Shown one piece after another: positions 15,743 through 27,000 of a DNA stretch of 41,071 nt. The stretch comes from Chloroflexota bacterium (GTDB lineage Bacteria; Chloroflexota; Anaerolineae; Epilineales; SHYO01), in contig SHYO01000014.1 in NCBI GenBank assembly GCA_009692745.1, positions 1 to 41,071 on the forward strand. Direction: 5' to 3'. Within the stretch, counting starts at the first letter, position 1. Each line of letters begins with the position of its first letter. The translations under genes were made by a program, and so were the position numbers. The notes under the pieces were generated by a model that saw nothing but the letters and a program-made list of their open reading frames with translations, was not told the DNA's origin and searched no databases.

Positions 15743-18222
15743 GCCAGGCTGCCGCTGATGGCCGGTTTAAAGTTACCCTTATAGACCTGGCGGCCATCGG
15801 CGGTCTGCCCTATCTGCACTAAGGGGACAGCTTGGGCATTCAACAGGTACCCCCCGCCATCCTGGCCAAATAGCACTTCGACGATTACCGCATCTGCGGA
15901 TAAGTTCCCTAATTGGGCCTGGGCTTCGATAGTAATTTCCTCGCCCACCATCAGTTGTTTACTTGGGCTACCATTGGTTCCCCGGGCTTCCAGGCTGACC
16001 TGTGACCAGTTTAGTAACACCTGCCGCCGCCACGCCGCCAATTCGCGGGCCAGAGTGTAATCGCCGGTCGAAAATGCCTGGTTGCGCTGTGCTGCTGGCA
16101 CATACAGCCGGTGGGTATACTCTTTCAACATCCGGTGTGTGCTGAATAAGGGAGCGATAGACCCGATAGCCTCCCGCATGACCTTCAACCATCGTACCGG
16201 TATCCCTTCCTGCCGGTCAAAATACGATGGCACAATATCATTCTCCAACGTGGCATATAACGAGCGGCTATCGGCTTCATCCTGGGTCTCTTGATCTTTG
16301 AACTCTCTGTCCTGGCCAATAGCCCATCCATTCCGCCCGTTATACCCTTCCCGCCACCACCCATCCAGCACGCTGAAACTGGGGACACCGTTCAGCCCGC
16401 CCTTTTGGCCGGACGTCCCGCTGGCCTCCAGCGGCCGGCGTGGCGTGTTCAGCCACAAATCTACCCCCTGTACCAGGTAACGTGCCATAGTCATATCGTA
16501 ATTCTCTACGAATAGAATTTTTCCCAAGAACCCAGGTTGGCGCGATAGGTGGTAAACCTGTTGGATCAAAGCCTTACCTGGCTCGTCTGCCGGGTGTGCC
16601 TTGCCGGCGAATATGATTTGTACCGGTCGTTGCGGGTTGTTCAGAATGCGCTTCAGTCGCTCTTGATCCCGGAAAATCAAGGTGGCCCGTTTGTAGGTGG
16701 CGAAGCGTCGCGCAAATCCGATCGTAAGCGCATTGGGATCTAAGAAGGTATCCACCGCATCCACTTCGGCCGGGCTTTCACCCAGTCTCAGCCGTTGTTG
16801 CCGGATGCGGTCCCGTACAAAATCGATGAGTTTTTGTTTGAGGATTTGGCGGGTTTCCCACAAGAGATTGTCGGGAATGTGCGCCAGGCCGCTCCAAACG
16901 GCCGGATCATCCAGATGTGGTCGCCATTCAGGACCGAGATAGGCATCGTATAACCGCCCCATATCAGGCGCCAGCCAGGTTTCGCTATGAATTCCATTCG
17001 TGATTGAGGTGATCGGGATTTCGTCTGCCGGGGTATCGGGCCAGAGAAATTGCCACATAGCCCGCGCCACTTTCCCATGCAATTCGGAAACACCGTTGTG
17101 CAGGGATGAGAGGCGCAGTGCCAGGACGGTCATACTGAATACGGGTCCCCAGCCCTGGTCCTGTTGGGCCAGCCCCAGGAATTCCTCGCGATTTAGTTTC
17201 AATTGGCCCCAATACTGCCAAAAATATTTTCCCATCAATTCAAACGGGAAGACATCGTTGCCTGCCGCGACAGGAGTATGGGTCGTGAAAACGCCTCCCG
17301 CAGCCACGGCTTGCCGCGCCTCTTCAAAGGAAAGACCCTTATCTTGAATTAACTCCCGGATTCTTTCCAATCCCAGGAATGCGGAATGCCCTTCATTCAT
17401 GTGCCAGGCTGTGGGTTGCAACCCTAGGGTGCGCAAGGCCCGTATCCCGCCGATACCTAGCACGATTTCCTGTGAAATCCGCATTTCCTGGTCACCCCCA
17501 TATAGCCGGGCTGCCAAAACCCGATCCTCCGGTGCATTGGGCTCCACATCAGTATCCATCAGGTATAGTGCTATGCGTCCCACCTGGATATGCCACACCT
17601 TCGCGAAAACTGACCTACCGGGTAGCTCGACGGAGATCACCACCGGCTCCCCATTCGGCGTGGTCGCCAGGCGCGCCGGCACCTCGGCAAAATTCAATTT
17701 TTCGTAGATGGCCTCTTGTTCGCCATTGGATCCAATGCGCTGCTTAAAGTATCCTTGGGGATAGAGGAATCCCACACCGGCGAATGGCAAACCCAGGTCC
17801 GAAGCGGCTTTACAATGATCTCCTGACAGTATGCCTAACCCGCCGGAGTAGATAGGTAGCGATTCATGTAAGCCAAACTCTGCCGAGAAGTATGCGATGA
17901 GCATACTATTCATATCCGGGAAATGGCGCGAAAACCAGGTCTCGCGGGGATGCATATAGGCATCGAAATTATCTAACACCCGCTCATAGAGCGCCAGGTA
18001 TGCATTATCGCTGGCGGCCGCATCCAGCCGTTCCTGGCGAACTTGGCTCAGAAAGAGCACGGGGTTATGGTTCACCTCTTCCCAGAGTTCTGGATCCAGC
18101 GTGCAGTAAAGTTCCAGCCCTTCCGAATTCCAGCTCCACCAGAGATTGTAGGCCAGTTCGTTCAATCGTGTAATAGCATCCGGCACTTTGGGAAAAACAG
18201 AAATCCTACCTAAAATCTTCAC
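15667..18222 (-). CDS. glgP: Alpha-glucan (glycogen) phosphorylase
   Basis: An 851-residue GT35 enzyme that releases glucose-1-phosphate from glycogen or maltodextrin in the cytosol. The N-terminal DUF3417-type region (LAYNLWWSWNSEG) marks the bacterial short-type phosphorylases. SAEFGLHESLPIYSGGLGIL and AWHMNEGHSAFL are typical, and the pyridoxal-phosphate lysine is Lys607 in GTSGQKGGLNG. The start is a GTG at 18222 after GGAGG. Its first bases overlap the ancestral stop of the broken glgA (CGGTGAAG), so the two were translationally coupled. About 120 residues at the C-terminus form an extra beta-rich region. With malQ at 30273 it supports glucan breakdown. Confidence 0.93.
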   Translation of the reverse strand: MKILGRISVFPKVPDAITRLNELAYNLWWSWNSEGLELYCTLDPELWEEVNHNPVLFLSQVRQERLDAAASDNAYLALYERVLDNFDAYMHPRETWFSRHFPDMNSMLIAYFSAEFGLHESLPIYSGGLGILSGDHCKAASDLGLPFAGVGFLYPQGYFKQRIGSNGEQEAIYEKLNFAEVPARLATTPNGEPVVISVELPGRSVFAKVWHIQVGRIALYLMDTDVEPNAPEDRVLAARLYGGDQEMRISQEIVLGIGGIRALRTLGLQPTAWHMNEGHSAFLGLERIRELIQDKGLSFEEARQAVAAGGVFTTHTPVAAGNDVFPFELMGKYFWQYWGQLKLNREEFLGLAQQDQGWGPVFSMTVLALRLSSLHNGVSELHGKVARAMWQFLWPDTPADEIPITSITNGIHSETWLAPDMGRLYDAYLGPEWRPHLDDPAVWSGLAHIPDNLLWETRQILKQKLIDFVRDRIRQQRLRLGESPAEVDAVDTFLDPNALTIGFARRFATYKRATLIFRDQERLKRILNNPQRPVQIIFAGKAHPADEPGKALIQQVYHLSRQPGFLGKILFVENYDMTMARYLVQGVDLWLNTPRRPLEASGTSGQKGGLNGVPSFSVLDGWWREGYNGRNGWAIGQDREFKDQETQDEADSRSLYATLENDIVPSYFDRQEGIPVRWLKVMREAIGSIAPLFSTHRMLKEYTHRLYVPAAQRNQAFSTGDYTLARELAAWRRQVLLNWSQVSLEARGTNGSPSKQLMVGEEITIEAQAQLGNLSADAVIVEVLFGQDGGGYLLNAQAVPLVQIGQTADGRQVYKGNFKPAISGSLAYGVRLIPWRPELSDKHELGLVRWA

Positions 18223-18971
18223 CGCAAAGCCTCCACATGCTTTTCAATAGCTTTATAATAGAGTTCCACATACTTCTAGGCCGAGTTGTACCATGAGAAA
18301 TCGAGTGCCATAGCGCGCTCTTGCAGGGTGTGCCATGTGGCCTGGTTGAAATTTGCTACCGTATCAGCTAATCCCCCGGTGGCTCGGACTACCGGAATAC
18401 CGCCATATCTTAGCGCCAACATTTGCCCCAGCCCACAAGGTTCAAAACGGGATGGCATCAGAAAAATATCTGCACCCGCATAAATATGTTGGGCCATCGT
18501 GGCATTAAACAACAGCCAGATGGCAGTCTTTGCAGGAAATCGGTTGGCTAACCGTATAAACATATCGTGGTAGTATTGTTCACCGGTGCCCAGGAGTATA
18601 AATTGAAAATCCTCATATTCCAGCAGATGGCCGATGGCCTGTTCCAGGATATCAAATCCCTTCTGGTCTACCATGCGTCCTACGATACCGGCGACCGGGA
18701 TCTTTTCGTCCTGTGGCAGGTGGGCTTCTGCTTGTAGCGCCAGCTTGTTTTCCAGCCGGCGTTCCAGGGTGTGGATATCATAATTGGTTGCCAGGTGGGG
18801 ATCTGTGGCCGGATTCCATATCTCCATATCGATCCCGTTCAATATGCCAAATAAATCGGTCTGGCGGTCCCGTAATAAGGGATCCAGCCGTTCGCCATAT
18901 TCTGGTGTCAAAATCTCCTTGGTGTACGTGGGGCTGACCGTGGAAATTACATCTACTTTTTCTGATCCCTC
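18219..18971 (-). pseudogene. glgA: Decayed glycogen synthase
   Basis: The frame resembles the C-terminal half of GT5 glycogen synthase: VISTVSPTYTKEIL, NGIDMEIWNPATDP, GIVGRMVDQKGFDILEQAI, PSRFEPCGLGQMLALRYGGI. Three lesions are visible. The N-terminal domain with the ADP-glucose loop is missing, the frame being closed by TGA at 18972-18974. About 35 residues are deleted between ADTVANFNQAT and WHTLQERAMALDFSW. A TAG at 18276-18278 interrupts DFSWYNSA, after which the frame resumes as KYVELYYKAIEKHVEALR to a TGA overlapping the phosphorylase start. A product of up to 211 residues (18276-18911) could be made but would lack half the active site. Confidence 0.88.
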
Positions 18972-19433
18972 TCATTGTCCGGCATCATCCCCTCCTCATT
19001 CGTAAACTACCCTGGCAGAGGAGTGTATCATACTAACCAGGGGTTCGCAAGCTCCTCATCTTGCAATGAAAAGATATTATTCTGTTATTTCGTGCGGTAA
19101 TAATGGGTAAAATTATCTAATAAAATATTTAATAAATTCCCCGTCAAATATAGCAGTGAAGCTATCGGGCTGAGATTTTTCCTTAACTGTTTTTACCCAA
19201 AATTTACTAAGACCCGCTACTTTTTCCCGATTTATCCGTTATAATGGTTAATAAGAATTGTTGTTAAATTTTGCTCCTGCGAATACCGTTTATTTAGCAG
19301 CTTGGCAAACAAAGGTCAGGTTGCTTGAAGTACCATGGTCGGGCCGTATTGGGGGGGCTTCATCTGTAGCACAAATTGATGGGGCGGTTCTCCTTCCTTA
19401 ATATTTCCCTGGCATATTGAGGAGGAAGTAAAT
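18972..19433. other. AT-rich intergenic region
   Basis: About 460 bp with no gene. It is markedly AT-rich compared with its flanks (for example 19060-19140). It holds a small ATAGC/GCTAT stem at 19150-19165 and an isolated TATAAT at 19240-19245 with only a weak -35 (CTACTT at 19217). It replaces the missing 5' half of glgA and presumably includes the promoter of the response regulator at 19434. Confidence 0.5.
19240..19245 (+). promoter_or_regulatory. Candidate -10 box for the orphan response regulator
   Basis: TATAAT within GTTATAATGG. The -35 at the right distance is poor, and the leader would be about 180 nt. Confidence 0.35.
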
Positions 19434-20171
19434 ATGATGCGGAAGGTTTTGATCGGCCAATCTGATCGGGAGGCGAGCAGTCGTGTCGCTCAGCTACTCT
19501 CCGTCGAGGGTTTTGAGTGTACTGTAGTAGAAACAGGCAACGAGATTGAACTCAAATTGCAGCAAGAGGATGACTGGGACTTGATCGTGCTAGATTCCAT
19601 CCTGCCCGATATGGAAGGGGACCAGATTTGCCAGTCGGTGCGCGAGGTGACGATTACTCCAGTGCTGGTGTTATCCAGTTCTGATGAAGATGATGTGGTG
19701 ATCCGTATACTTAACTCCGGCGCCGATGAATTTATCTTGAAACCGGTCAGTGGGGAGGTCTTCCTGGCGCGAGCTTTCGCCCTGCTGCGCCGCTCCAGCC
19801 GCATGACTTCTAACAAAATGGTAGGGCGCATCCAGCATGGTAATATGGTTGTCGATTTGGACCGGGTAGAAGTCAGCATCGGTGACCAGTTAGTCACGCT
19901 GACGCCTAGCGAATTTCGGCTCTTGACGATCTTAGCCAGCAATCCGGGACGGGTGCTCAGTGCGCGCAGTTTGGTCAAAGAGGTCCAGGGCTACGATTGC
20001 GCTCCCAAAGAGGCCCAGGACTTGATCAAAGTTCATGTCCATAATCTGCGCCGCAAGGTCAAGCATGGATGGAATTCGCCCTTTCAAATTCTGAATATCC
20101 GGGGCGCAGGTTACATGTTTGAACGCTGTCGCCGTATGCGTTCCAAGACTGTCAATGTGGTATTAACCTGA
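19434..20171 (+). CDS. Atypical OmpR-family response regulator
   Basis: A 245-residue regulator behind a strong GAGGAGGAAG site. The receiver keeps the phospho-acceptor-type Asp54 (VLDSILPD) and Lys103 (ILKP). However, the usual acidic Glu/Asp pair near residue 9 is replaced by Gln9-Ser10 with only Asp11 remaining (LIGQSDRE), so Mg2+-dependent phosphorylation may be weak or absent. The C-terminal winged helix is complete (LTPSEFRLLTILASNPG, KVHVHNLRRKV, IRGAGYMF). No kinase gene adjoins it. It may act without phosphorylation or through a divergent kinase. A perfect palindrome follows the stop. Confidence 0.88.
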   Translation: MMRKVLIGQSDREASSRVAQLLSVEGFECTVVETGNEIELKLQQEDDWDLIVLDSILPDMEGDQICQSVREVTITPVLVLSSSDEDDVVIRILNSGADEFILKPVSGEVFLARAFALLRRSSRMTSNKMVGRIQHGNMVVDLDRVEVSIGDQLVTLTPSEFRLLTILASNPGRVLSARSLVKEVQGYDCAPKEAQDLIKVHVHNLRRKVKHGWNSPFQILNIRGAGYMFERCRRMRSKTVNVVLT

Positions 20172-20184
20172 CCGCGGGGTAATC

Positions 20185-20212
20185 GTAGGAGCGTACGGCC
20201 GTACGCTCCTAC
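20185..20212. repeat. Perfect 28-bp palindrome after the response regulator
   Basis: GTAGGAGCGTACGG (20185-20198) is followed directly by its exact complement (20199-20212). It lies 13 bp after the stop codon with no T-run. Palindromes of this GTAGGAGCG type are scattered in Chloroflexota genomes. It may serve as a terminator-like stem. Confidence 0.8.
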
Positions 20213-20270
20213 CGTTCATAGTGCTGCGTCAAGCCACCTGCGGACTGCACCCAATGATTTTAACCACCGG

Positions 20271-20640
20271 CTACGGCCGGCCGGTAGCTTCCACAGCCAC
20301 AATTACTCCGCCGAATTTCTGCTCCATGCGGATTAGCAGCAAGGGGATTCCCGCAGCATCTCTGGAGTCCGGCGGTTCAGATTGCATCCATCGAACCACC
20401 GGTACCATAGCGGGGCCAGGGCATCTTGTAACCGGCCTACAGGTTCGTAAGGCGCTCGGACATGGTCAACGAATCGCACAACCCCTCCGGGTTTGACGAC
20501 CCGTGCTACCTCTGTTAACACCTGGGTCGAGTCCTTTACACTGCATAAGACCATGGTTGCCACCGCTGCATCAAAACTGTGGTCCGGAAAAGGCAATTCT
20601 TCGGCTGGCAACACCAGGTATTCCACTGGAAAATTCAGTT
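20271..20640 (-). pseudogene. Remnant of a class I SAM-dependent methyltransferase
   Basis: The minus strand reads PAEELPFPDHSFDAAVATMV, then EVARVVKPGGVVRFVDHVRA and NRRTPEML, the motif II-III region of Methyltransf_11 (UbiE-like) enzymes. The N-terminal half with the GxGxG SAM-binding loop is missing: the frame instead runs back into the 3' end of moeB. Near 20345 the frame breaks (stop after RESPCC), while the next frame continues plausibly as MEQKFGGVIVAVEATGRP to TAG at 20271. A 5' deletion plus a frameshift make this non-functional. Confidence 0.8.
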
Positions 20641-20669
20641 TTCCAACCTGCCAACTTTCCAAAGGTATT

Positions 20670-21839
20670 TTAATACTTCGGCATTGAAGGATCAACCTCG
20701 TCAGCCCAAGCCAGGATCCCACCCTTCAAATTCTTCAGTTTGCGGAAACCCGCATCGCGCATAAATCTCAACGCCTTGGCGCTGCGCACGCCTGAACGGC
20801 ACTGTAACACGATTTCGTCAGCCGTATCCAGCTCATTCAGCCGGGATGGTAGCTGATCAAGTGGGATTAACTGAGCCTGAGGGATATGGCAGATTTCCCA
20901 CTCATGCGGCTCGCGTACATCGATCACAATCGGCTGGTTGCCATTGCCATTTTTCATCAGACGCTTTGCCAGCTCAGTAGGGGTGATTTCCCACTCGGGC
21001 CCCAGTTGATCGCCGACGACAGCTTCCTGGCCTACCGGTACGCCGCAGAATTGTTCGTAGTCGATCAAATGATCGATGGTTGGGTGCTCACCGCAGATGG
21101 GGCAGGTAGGATCCTTCCGCACCTTCATTTCCCGCGTCCGCATCTCCAGGGCATCGAACAACAACAAACGTCCGATCAACGGCTCACCCATACCCAAAAT
21201 TAGCTTAATCACCTCTGTGGCCTGGATTACACCCAACAGGCCCGGCAGAATCCCCAAAACGCCGCCTTCCGCACAACTGGGCACTTCGCCCGGCGGCGGC
21301 GGATCGGGGTAGAGGCAGCGATAGCACGGGCCTTCTTTGGCATAGAAAACCGTGGCCTGTCCATCAAACCGGAAGATACTGGCATGCACATTGGGCTTGC
21401 CCAACAGGACGCAGGCATCATTCGTCAGATACCGGGTAGGAAAGTTATCCGTCCCGTCCGCCACAATATCGTACTGGCTAATAATCTCCATGGCATTCTC
21501 TGAGTTCAGCAGAACGTTATGAGTCACGATCTCAATATCTGGATTCATGTCGCGCAGTTTACCGGCAGCCGACTCCAGTTTTGACCGTCCCACATCTGAT
21601 GTATAATGCAGAATCTGGCGATGCAAGTTAGAATAATCTACCACATCAAAATCCACCAGGCCGATTTTACCCACACCTGCCGCGGTGAGGTAAGCCGCCA
21701 GGGGAGAACCCAAACCTCCCGTACCGACACATAGCACGCTGGCGGCCTTCAATTTCTTCTGTCCGGCTAATCCCACCTCTGGAATAATCAAGTGGCGGCT
21801 ATACCGCTTGATCTCTTCATTGCTTAAGGTAACGTCCAT
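20670..21839 (-). CDS. moeB: MoeB/ThiF adenylyltransferase fused to rhodanese
   Basis: A 389-residue E1-like enzyme of the MoeZ/MoeBR type. The N-terminal half adenylates the C-terminal Gly of a small sulfur carrier (MoaD/ThiS/CysO type). The nucleotide loop is GTGGLG (39-44), ADGTDNFPTR lies at 127-136, and Zn-binding Cys pairs are 172/175 and 246/249. Cys189 (PSCAEGG) fits the family's conserved cysteine. A linker leads to a rhodanese domain (about 285-385) with persulfide-forming Cys347 in CRSGVRSAK. It supplies sulfur for molybdopterin, thiamine or cysteine synthesis. No sulfur-carrier gene adjoins it. A good promoter lies upstream. Confidence 0.92.
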   Translation of the reverse strand: MDVTLSNEEIKRYSRHLIIPEVGLAGQKKLKAASVLCVGTGGLGSPLAAYLTAAGVGKIGLVDFDVVDYSNLHRQILHYTSDVGRSKLESAAGKLRDMNPDIEIVTHNVLLNSENAMEIISQYDIVADGTDNFPTRYLTNDACVLLGKPNVHASIFRFDGQATVFYAKEGPCYRCLYPDPPPPGEVPSCAEGGVLGILPGLLGVIQATEVIKLILGMGEPLIGRLLLFDALEMRTREMKVRKDPTCPICGEHPTIDHLIDYEQFCGVPVGQEAVVGDQLGPEWEITPTELAKRLMKNGNGNQPIVIDVREPHEWEICHIPQAQLIPLDQLPSRLNELDTADEIVLQCRSGVRSAKALRFMRDAGFRKLKNLKGGILAWADEVDPSMPKY

Positions 21840-21898
21840 ATTTCCCGCCTTTTAATTCGCGAATTTTGCGGCCTGAATCTCTAGTAAACTACTTCAGA

Positions 21899-21927
21899 AT
21901 TATACCAGCATTTGTCCCCACTGTAAA
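21899..21927 (-). promoter_or_regulatory. Promoter of the MoeB-rhodanese gene
   Basis: On the minus strand TTTACA (21922-21927) and TATAAT (21899-21904) are 17 bp apart. The leader would be about 50 nt. Confidence 0.7.
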
Positions 21928-22128
21928 ATTCCCCTGTAGGGACACCCCTACCATTTCTTGATAGCCGCCCGTTCCTAAATCGTGTATAATTGAAGTATAC
22001 TCGGTTTGGCTGGAACACGATTGTACAATTATTGCTGATAACAAAGCGCTATCCGGCCAACGCGGTCCGGCACTGGGAATTTTAGGAGAAAGCCACCTAA
22101 ACTTCCTCGGCACATTGGGGTGTAATCT

Positions 22129-22380
22129 GTGAAAATCTTAAGTCTCAGCGATCAAGTGGTACAGCAACTCCATACTCCGGCAGTAGCCAAGTTACAGGGA
22201 CATGCCGATATTATGCTGAGTTGTGGTGATCTACCGCATGGATATCTCGAATACATCGTTTCGATACTGGGCTTGCCGCTCCACTATGTCCACGGCAATC
22301 ATGCCCGTAAAGAAGGTGTGCCGGTCTTCCACGGAACGGACGGTATCGAATTTTCTGCCAACCAGCCATATGATCATTGA
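22129..22380 (+). pseudogene. Truncated metallophosphoesterase
   Basis: An 83-codon GTG-started frame matches the beginning of small calcineurin-like phosphoesterases: MKILSLSDQVV, IMLSCGDLPHGYLEYIVSIL, YVHGNHA. Full members have about 240 residues. Here the GNH[DE] motif reads GNHA, homology fades after residue 60, and the frame stops at 22380. The distal metal-binding His motifs are absent, so catalysis is unlikely. No continuation was seen in other frames before the PhzF-like fragment at 22447. Confidence 0.7.
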
Positions 22381-22446
22381 GGCTTGCTATCTGCCTCGCT
22401 CCGCTCCCTGTGGGCCTTGAAATTCGTACTTCCGGGAGGAATCCCA

Positions 22447-22497
22447 GTGCAGAAAACCAGGTTTGTCCAGGTAGATGTATTTAGCGATAGCCCTTGA
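22447..22497 (+). pseudogene. First 16 codons of a PhzF-like gene
   Basis: A GTG preceded by GGGAGGAA begins QKTRFVQVDVFSDSP and then meets TGA at 22495. RFVQVDVFtd.P is the highly conserved start of the PhzF (phenazine biosynthesis-like isomerase) family, which continues FGGNP. Nothing of the remaining roughly 260 residues was found downstream, so this is a 5' stub left by deletion. Confidence 0.55.
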
Positions 22498-22524
22498 GGG
22501 TGTCATCTACTATTGATTGTCTGA

Positions 22525-24003
<1,479 letters not shown>

Positions 24004-24046
24004 ACCACACCATGTACGCCTGCCGTGATTGCTGGAGGAGCCCTAA

Positions 24047-27000
24047 GTGCCTCCCTTGCATAGCAGCCCCGGTACTATGAGTTCACCTACGCCGTCCCCC
24101 GTCGCTTTCAGTTGGGTGGTGCGCCGTTTCCCTTTCATCATCCTGGCTGTGGTGTTGTTCTTGCTAGGCTTGGCTATCATCGACCAATGGCGGGTCATCC
24201 AGCAGCCGCCCGATGACCCTGGCCCTCCCCGTCTGGTCCTGATCCTGACCCAACCAGTGGCCGGGCAAACCACAGATTTTGCCAACCTGGCCCAAATCGA
24301 TCGCCGAAAGTTCCGTTATACGTTGGAGAGCCCTGCCCGCCAGCCCGCCGATCCCCTAACATTCTATAGCCAATTTGATGCCTTTGTGGTAGATAATTAT
24401 CTGCCACCTGTGCCCCATCTCCAGGCCATCCTGGCCCAGGTAGCTGCCGGAAAAGGATTGTGGTTTAAAGCCAGCCAGGATTATGCTTTTATGACCCAGG
24501 GAGACCCGGCGCGTTTGGCAGCGCTGTTGCCCGCCTTGCCAATAACGTTTGATATACCGGCAGGCGGCGCCTCTCCGCTGGTTATTCCTGCAGAGCGTAG
24601 CAGTTCTTTAATTCCTATCGGCGTGAACGTGCGCTATCAAGAGGAGCCTTTTGTCAAGGAAGTTGGCTGGCTTTCTGTGCCGGCTATTCCTGTCATTACC
24701 CGCACCACTTTGAAATCCGGTCTCACCTACCACGCTCTGGTAGAGGAATTTGCCACCCCGGCCCATGCGCCTATCCTGGCAAGGGGTGCTTATGGTGCAG
24801 GGCTGGTGTTGGCTCTTACCGCCCCGGTGGAAAGGGATGTCAACAATGCCTTACGGGACTGGCCCTATTTTAAATATTTGCTGTACCTCTCCCTGGCGCT
24901 TCTTAGTCACTCCGCCTATTTACCCTATGGTTCCTGGCCTGGTGCACCGGAAACTTTGACTCCCGAGATGCGCTTAGCTACCCTGGTGGTCCTGGCCTTC
25001 ATCTATGTGGTCACCTGCATCTGGCTGGTCTTTATGGCCTGGCGCACCCGTCGCACGCCCCTGGTAGTCAAGCGCCTTGAGCTGCGGCCCAGCCCACCGG
25101 ATGCGTTCCTTTCTCTAGATGGGCCTGCTGCGTTCCCGCCATCCCCTGCGGCGCCTGAAACTGCAGGTTTAGATATCTGGGAGCGGGCCGGTATGCATAA
25201 AGCCCTCAGCGGTCACCTTTTTACCCTGGTGGTCAATCTGGTGACCGCTACATTTGTCATTCTGACAAATCTTTTCTTCCTGCCCACCTTCCTCATTGCT
25301 GATCCCGCTGCCATTGGCATCACCACCATCACCAATGCCCTCTTTGCCCTGCTGTTTGTCGTGGCGGATTTCGGCTCCTTATCCGCCCTGGGGCGCTTCC
25401 TGGGCGAATATAATATCAAAGATCCCACCCGGGCCGTCAAATATATTCAGGTATTCATCTATTTTCAGCTCGTTACCGGTCTACTGCAAACTACTGCCAT
25501 CTGGTTATATGCTATTTACATTCTGCCTGGGAATCAGCAATTCGCCTTTCTGGCGACCTCTTTCTTATTCAAGGGACTGGTGCAGTGGCCGGGGATGTTA
25601 TGGGTTTTCCGCGACACCCTGGGCGGTTTGCAAAAGTATGATGATGTTACCTGGATTTTTACCAGCCGCTATATCATAGAGGGCGTTACTTACCTGGCCG
25701 GTATCTGGATTTTTCAACAACTGCTTTCCAGCACCCTCACCCCGCCTATCGCCACTGCCTTGGGAGCACAGGTTGGCTCCTACCTCTCCGATATCCTGGT
25801 GATGGGCATCAGTATCTATTTTCTCAGCCGTATCCATAAAGGCTGGAGTGTCTGGGACTGTTTCCGCCTGGATTTTGATCTGCCCCAATTTATCGAAACT
25901 ATGACTTTTGGAGGCAAGGTTTTGCTGAGCACTCTGTCGGCCTTGGTAGCTAGCTTTGCGATTACCTTGCTGCAGATTAATACCGTCTACAATTATCTCT
26001 ACATCTCTGCTTTTATCAGCATCGCTATCCAAACTAAGGCGCAGATCACGGAAGAAGGACGCACCATCCTGGATAACCTCTACGCCCCGATCGCCGAAGC
26101 CTATAATAATGGGAAGCTGGTTCTGACGGGATACTATATCAGCCAGGGTATGCGTTGGTATGTCATTTCCACCGTGCCGCTTTACCTCTTCTCCCTGGTC
26201 ATTTTACCGTTACTGCTGCGCGGTATCATTCCCCCAGCCTACCAGGATGTAATCTGGATGACTACTGTGCTGGCGGCGGTCTCCATCTTCCTGGGCATTG
26301 ATATCCTCCTGGCTAACCTTATCCTGGGAGCTAATGTGCCCCATATCTATGCCTGGGGCACCATCGGTGAGCAAATGGCTCGTTTGGTGATCTACTTTGT
26401 AGGGCTGCCTCTGTTGGGGCCGGTGGGTCAGGTCTGGCTGTTGTTGCTGGGGAATACCCCTCCCCGGCTGGTCAAAATCGCGGTGCTTTGGCGCTGGGCT
26501 AACCGCCATCTCTTGCCCTTGCGCATCTACCTCGCCCAAACCCTGGTGCTCCCCCTGGCGGCGGGTTTGCTCTATCTGCTCTTGATTCTGGCGCCTCTAC
26601 CCTGGCTTCTGCCGGGGTTGTTGCCCAATCGCTTCCTCTTTGCCATTTTCAATACCGCCCTCTCTGTGCTGCTGATAATCGTACACCTGCGCGGGCCGCG
26701 GGGCAGCGCCTCTCGCATCGAACTTTCTTCGCCCACCGATTGGTTGCTGAATCTACGGTTAAACCTGGTGCTGATAGCCGGCCTCTGGCTCCTCTTGCTG
26801 GTTGCTACCTTCCTCAAAGAGCTGAGTTTTGGCTTGATTATTGCGGGCCAGCCCTATTATTACATTGCGCTGATCCTTTCCTATATACTGCTCCTGCCAG
26901 CGGTGCTCTTCTTTCCCCTGCTGGGCTGGCTGGGTGGATGGGATGATCACGGCCTGTCCCAATTCGGCCGCGCCACATTGCAGGCCGGCCTGGGATATGC

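Noticed and set aside
20185..20212. Palindrome as an intrinsic terminator
   Set aside because: The stem is perfect but no T-run follows on either strand, so it is listed as a repeat rather than a terminator.
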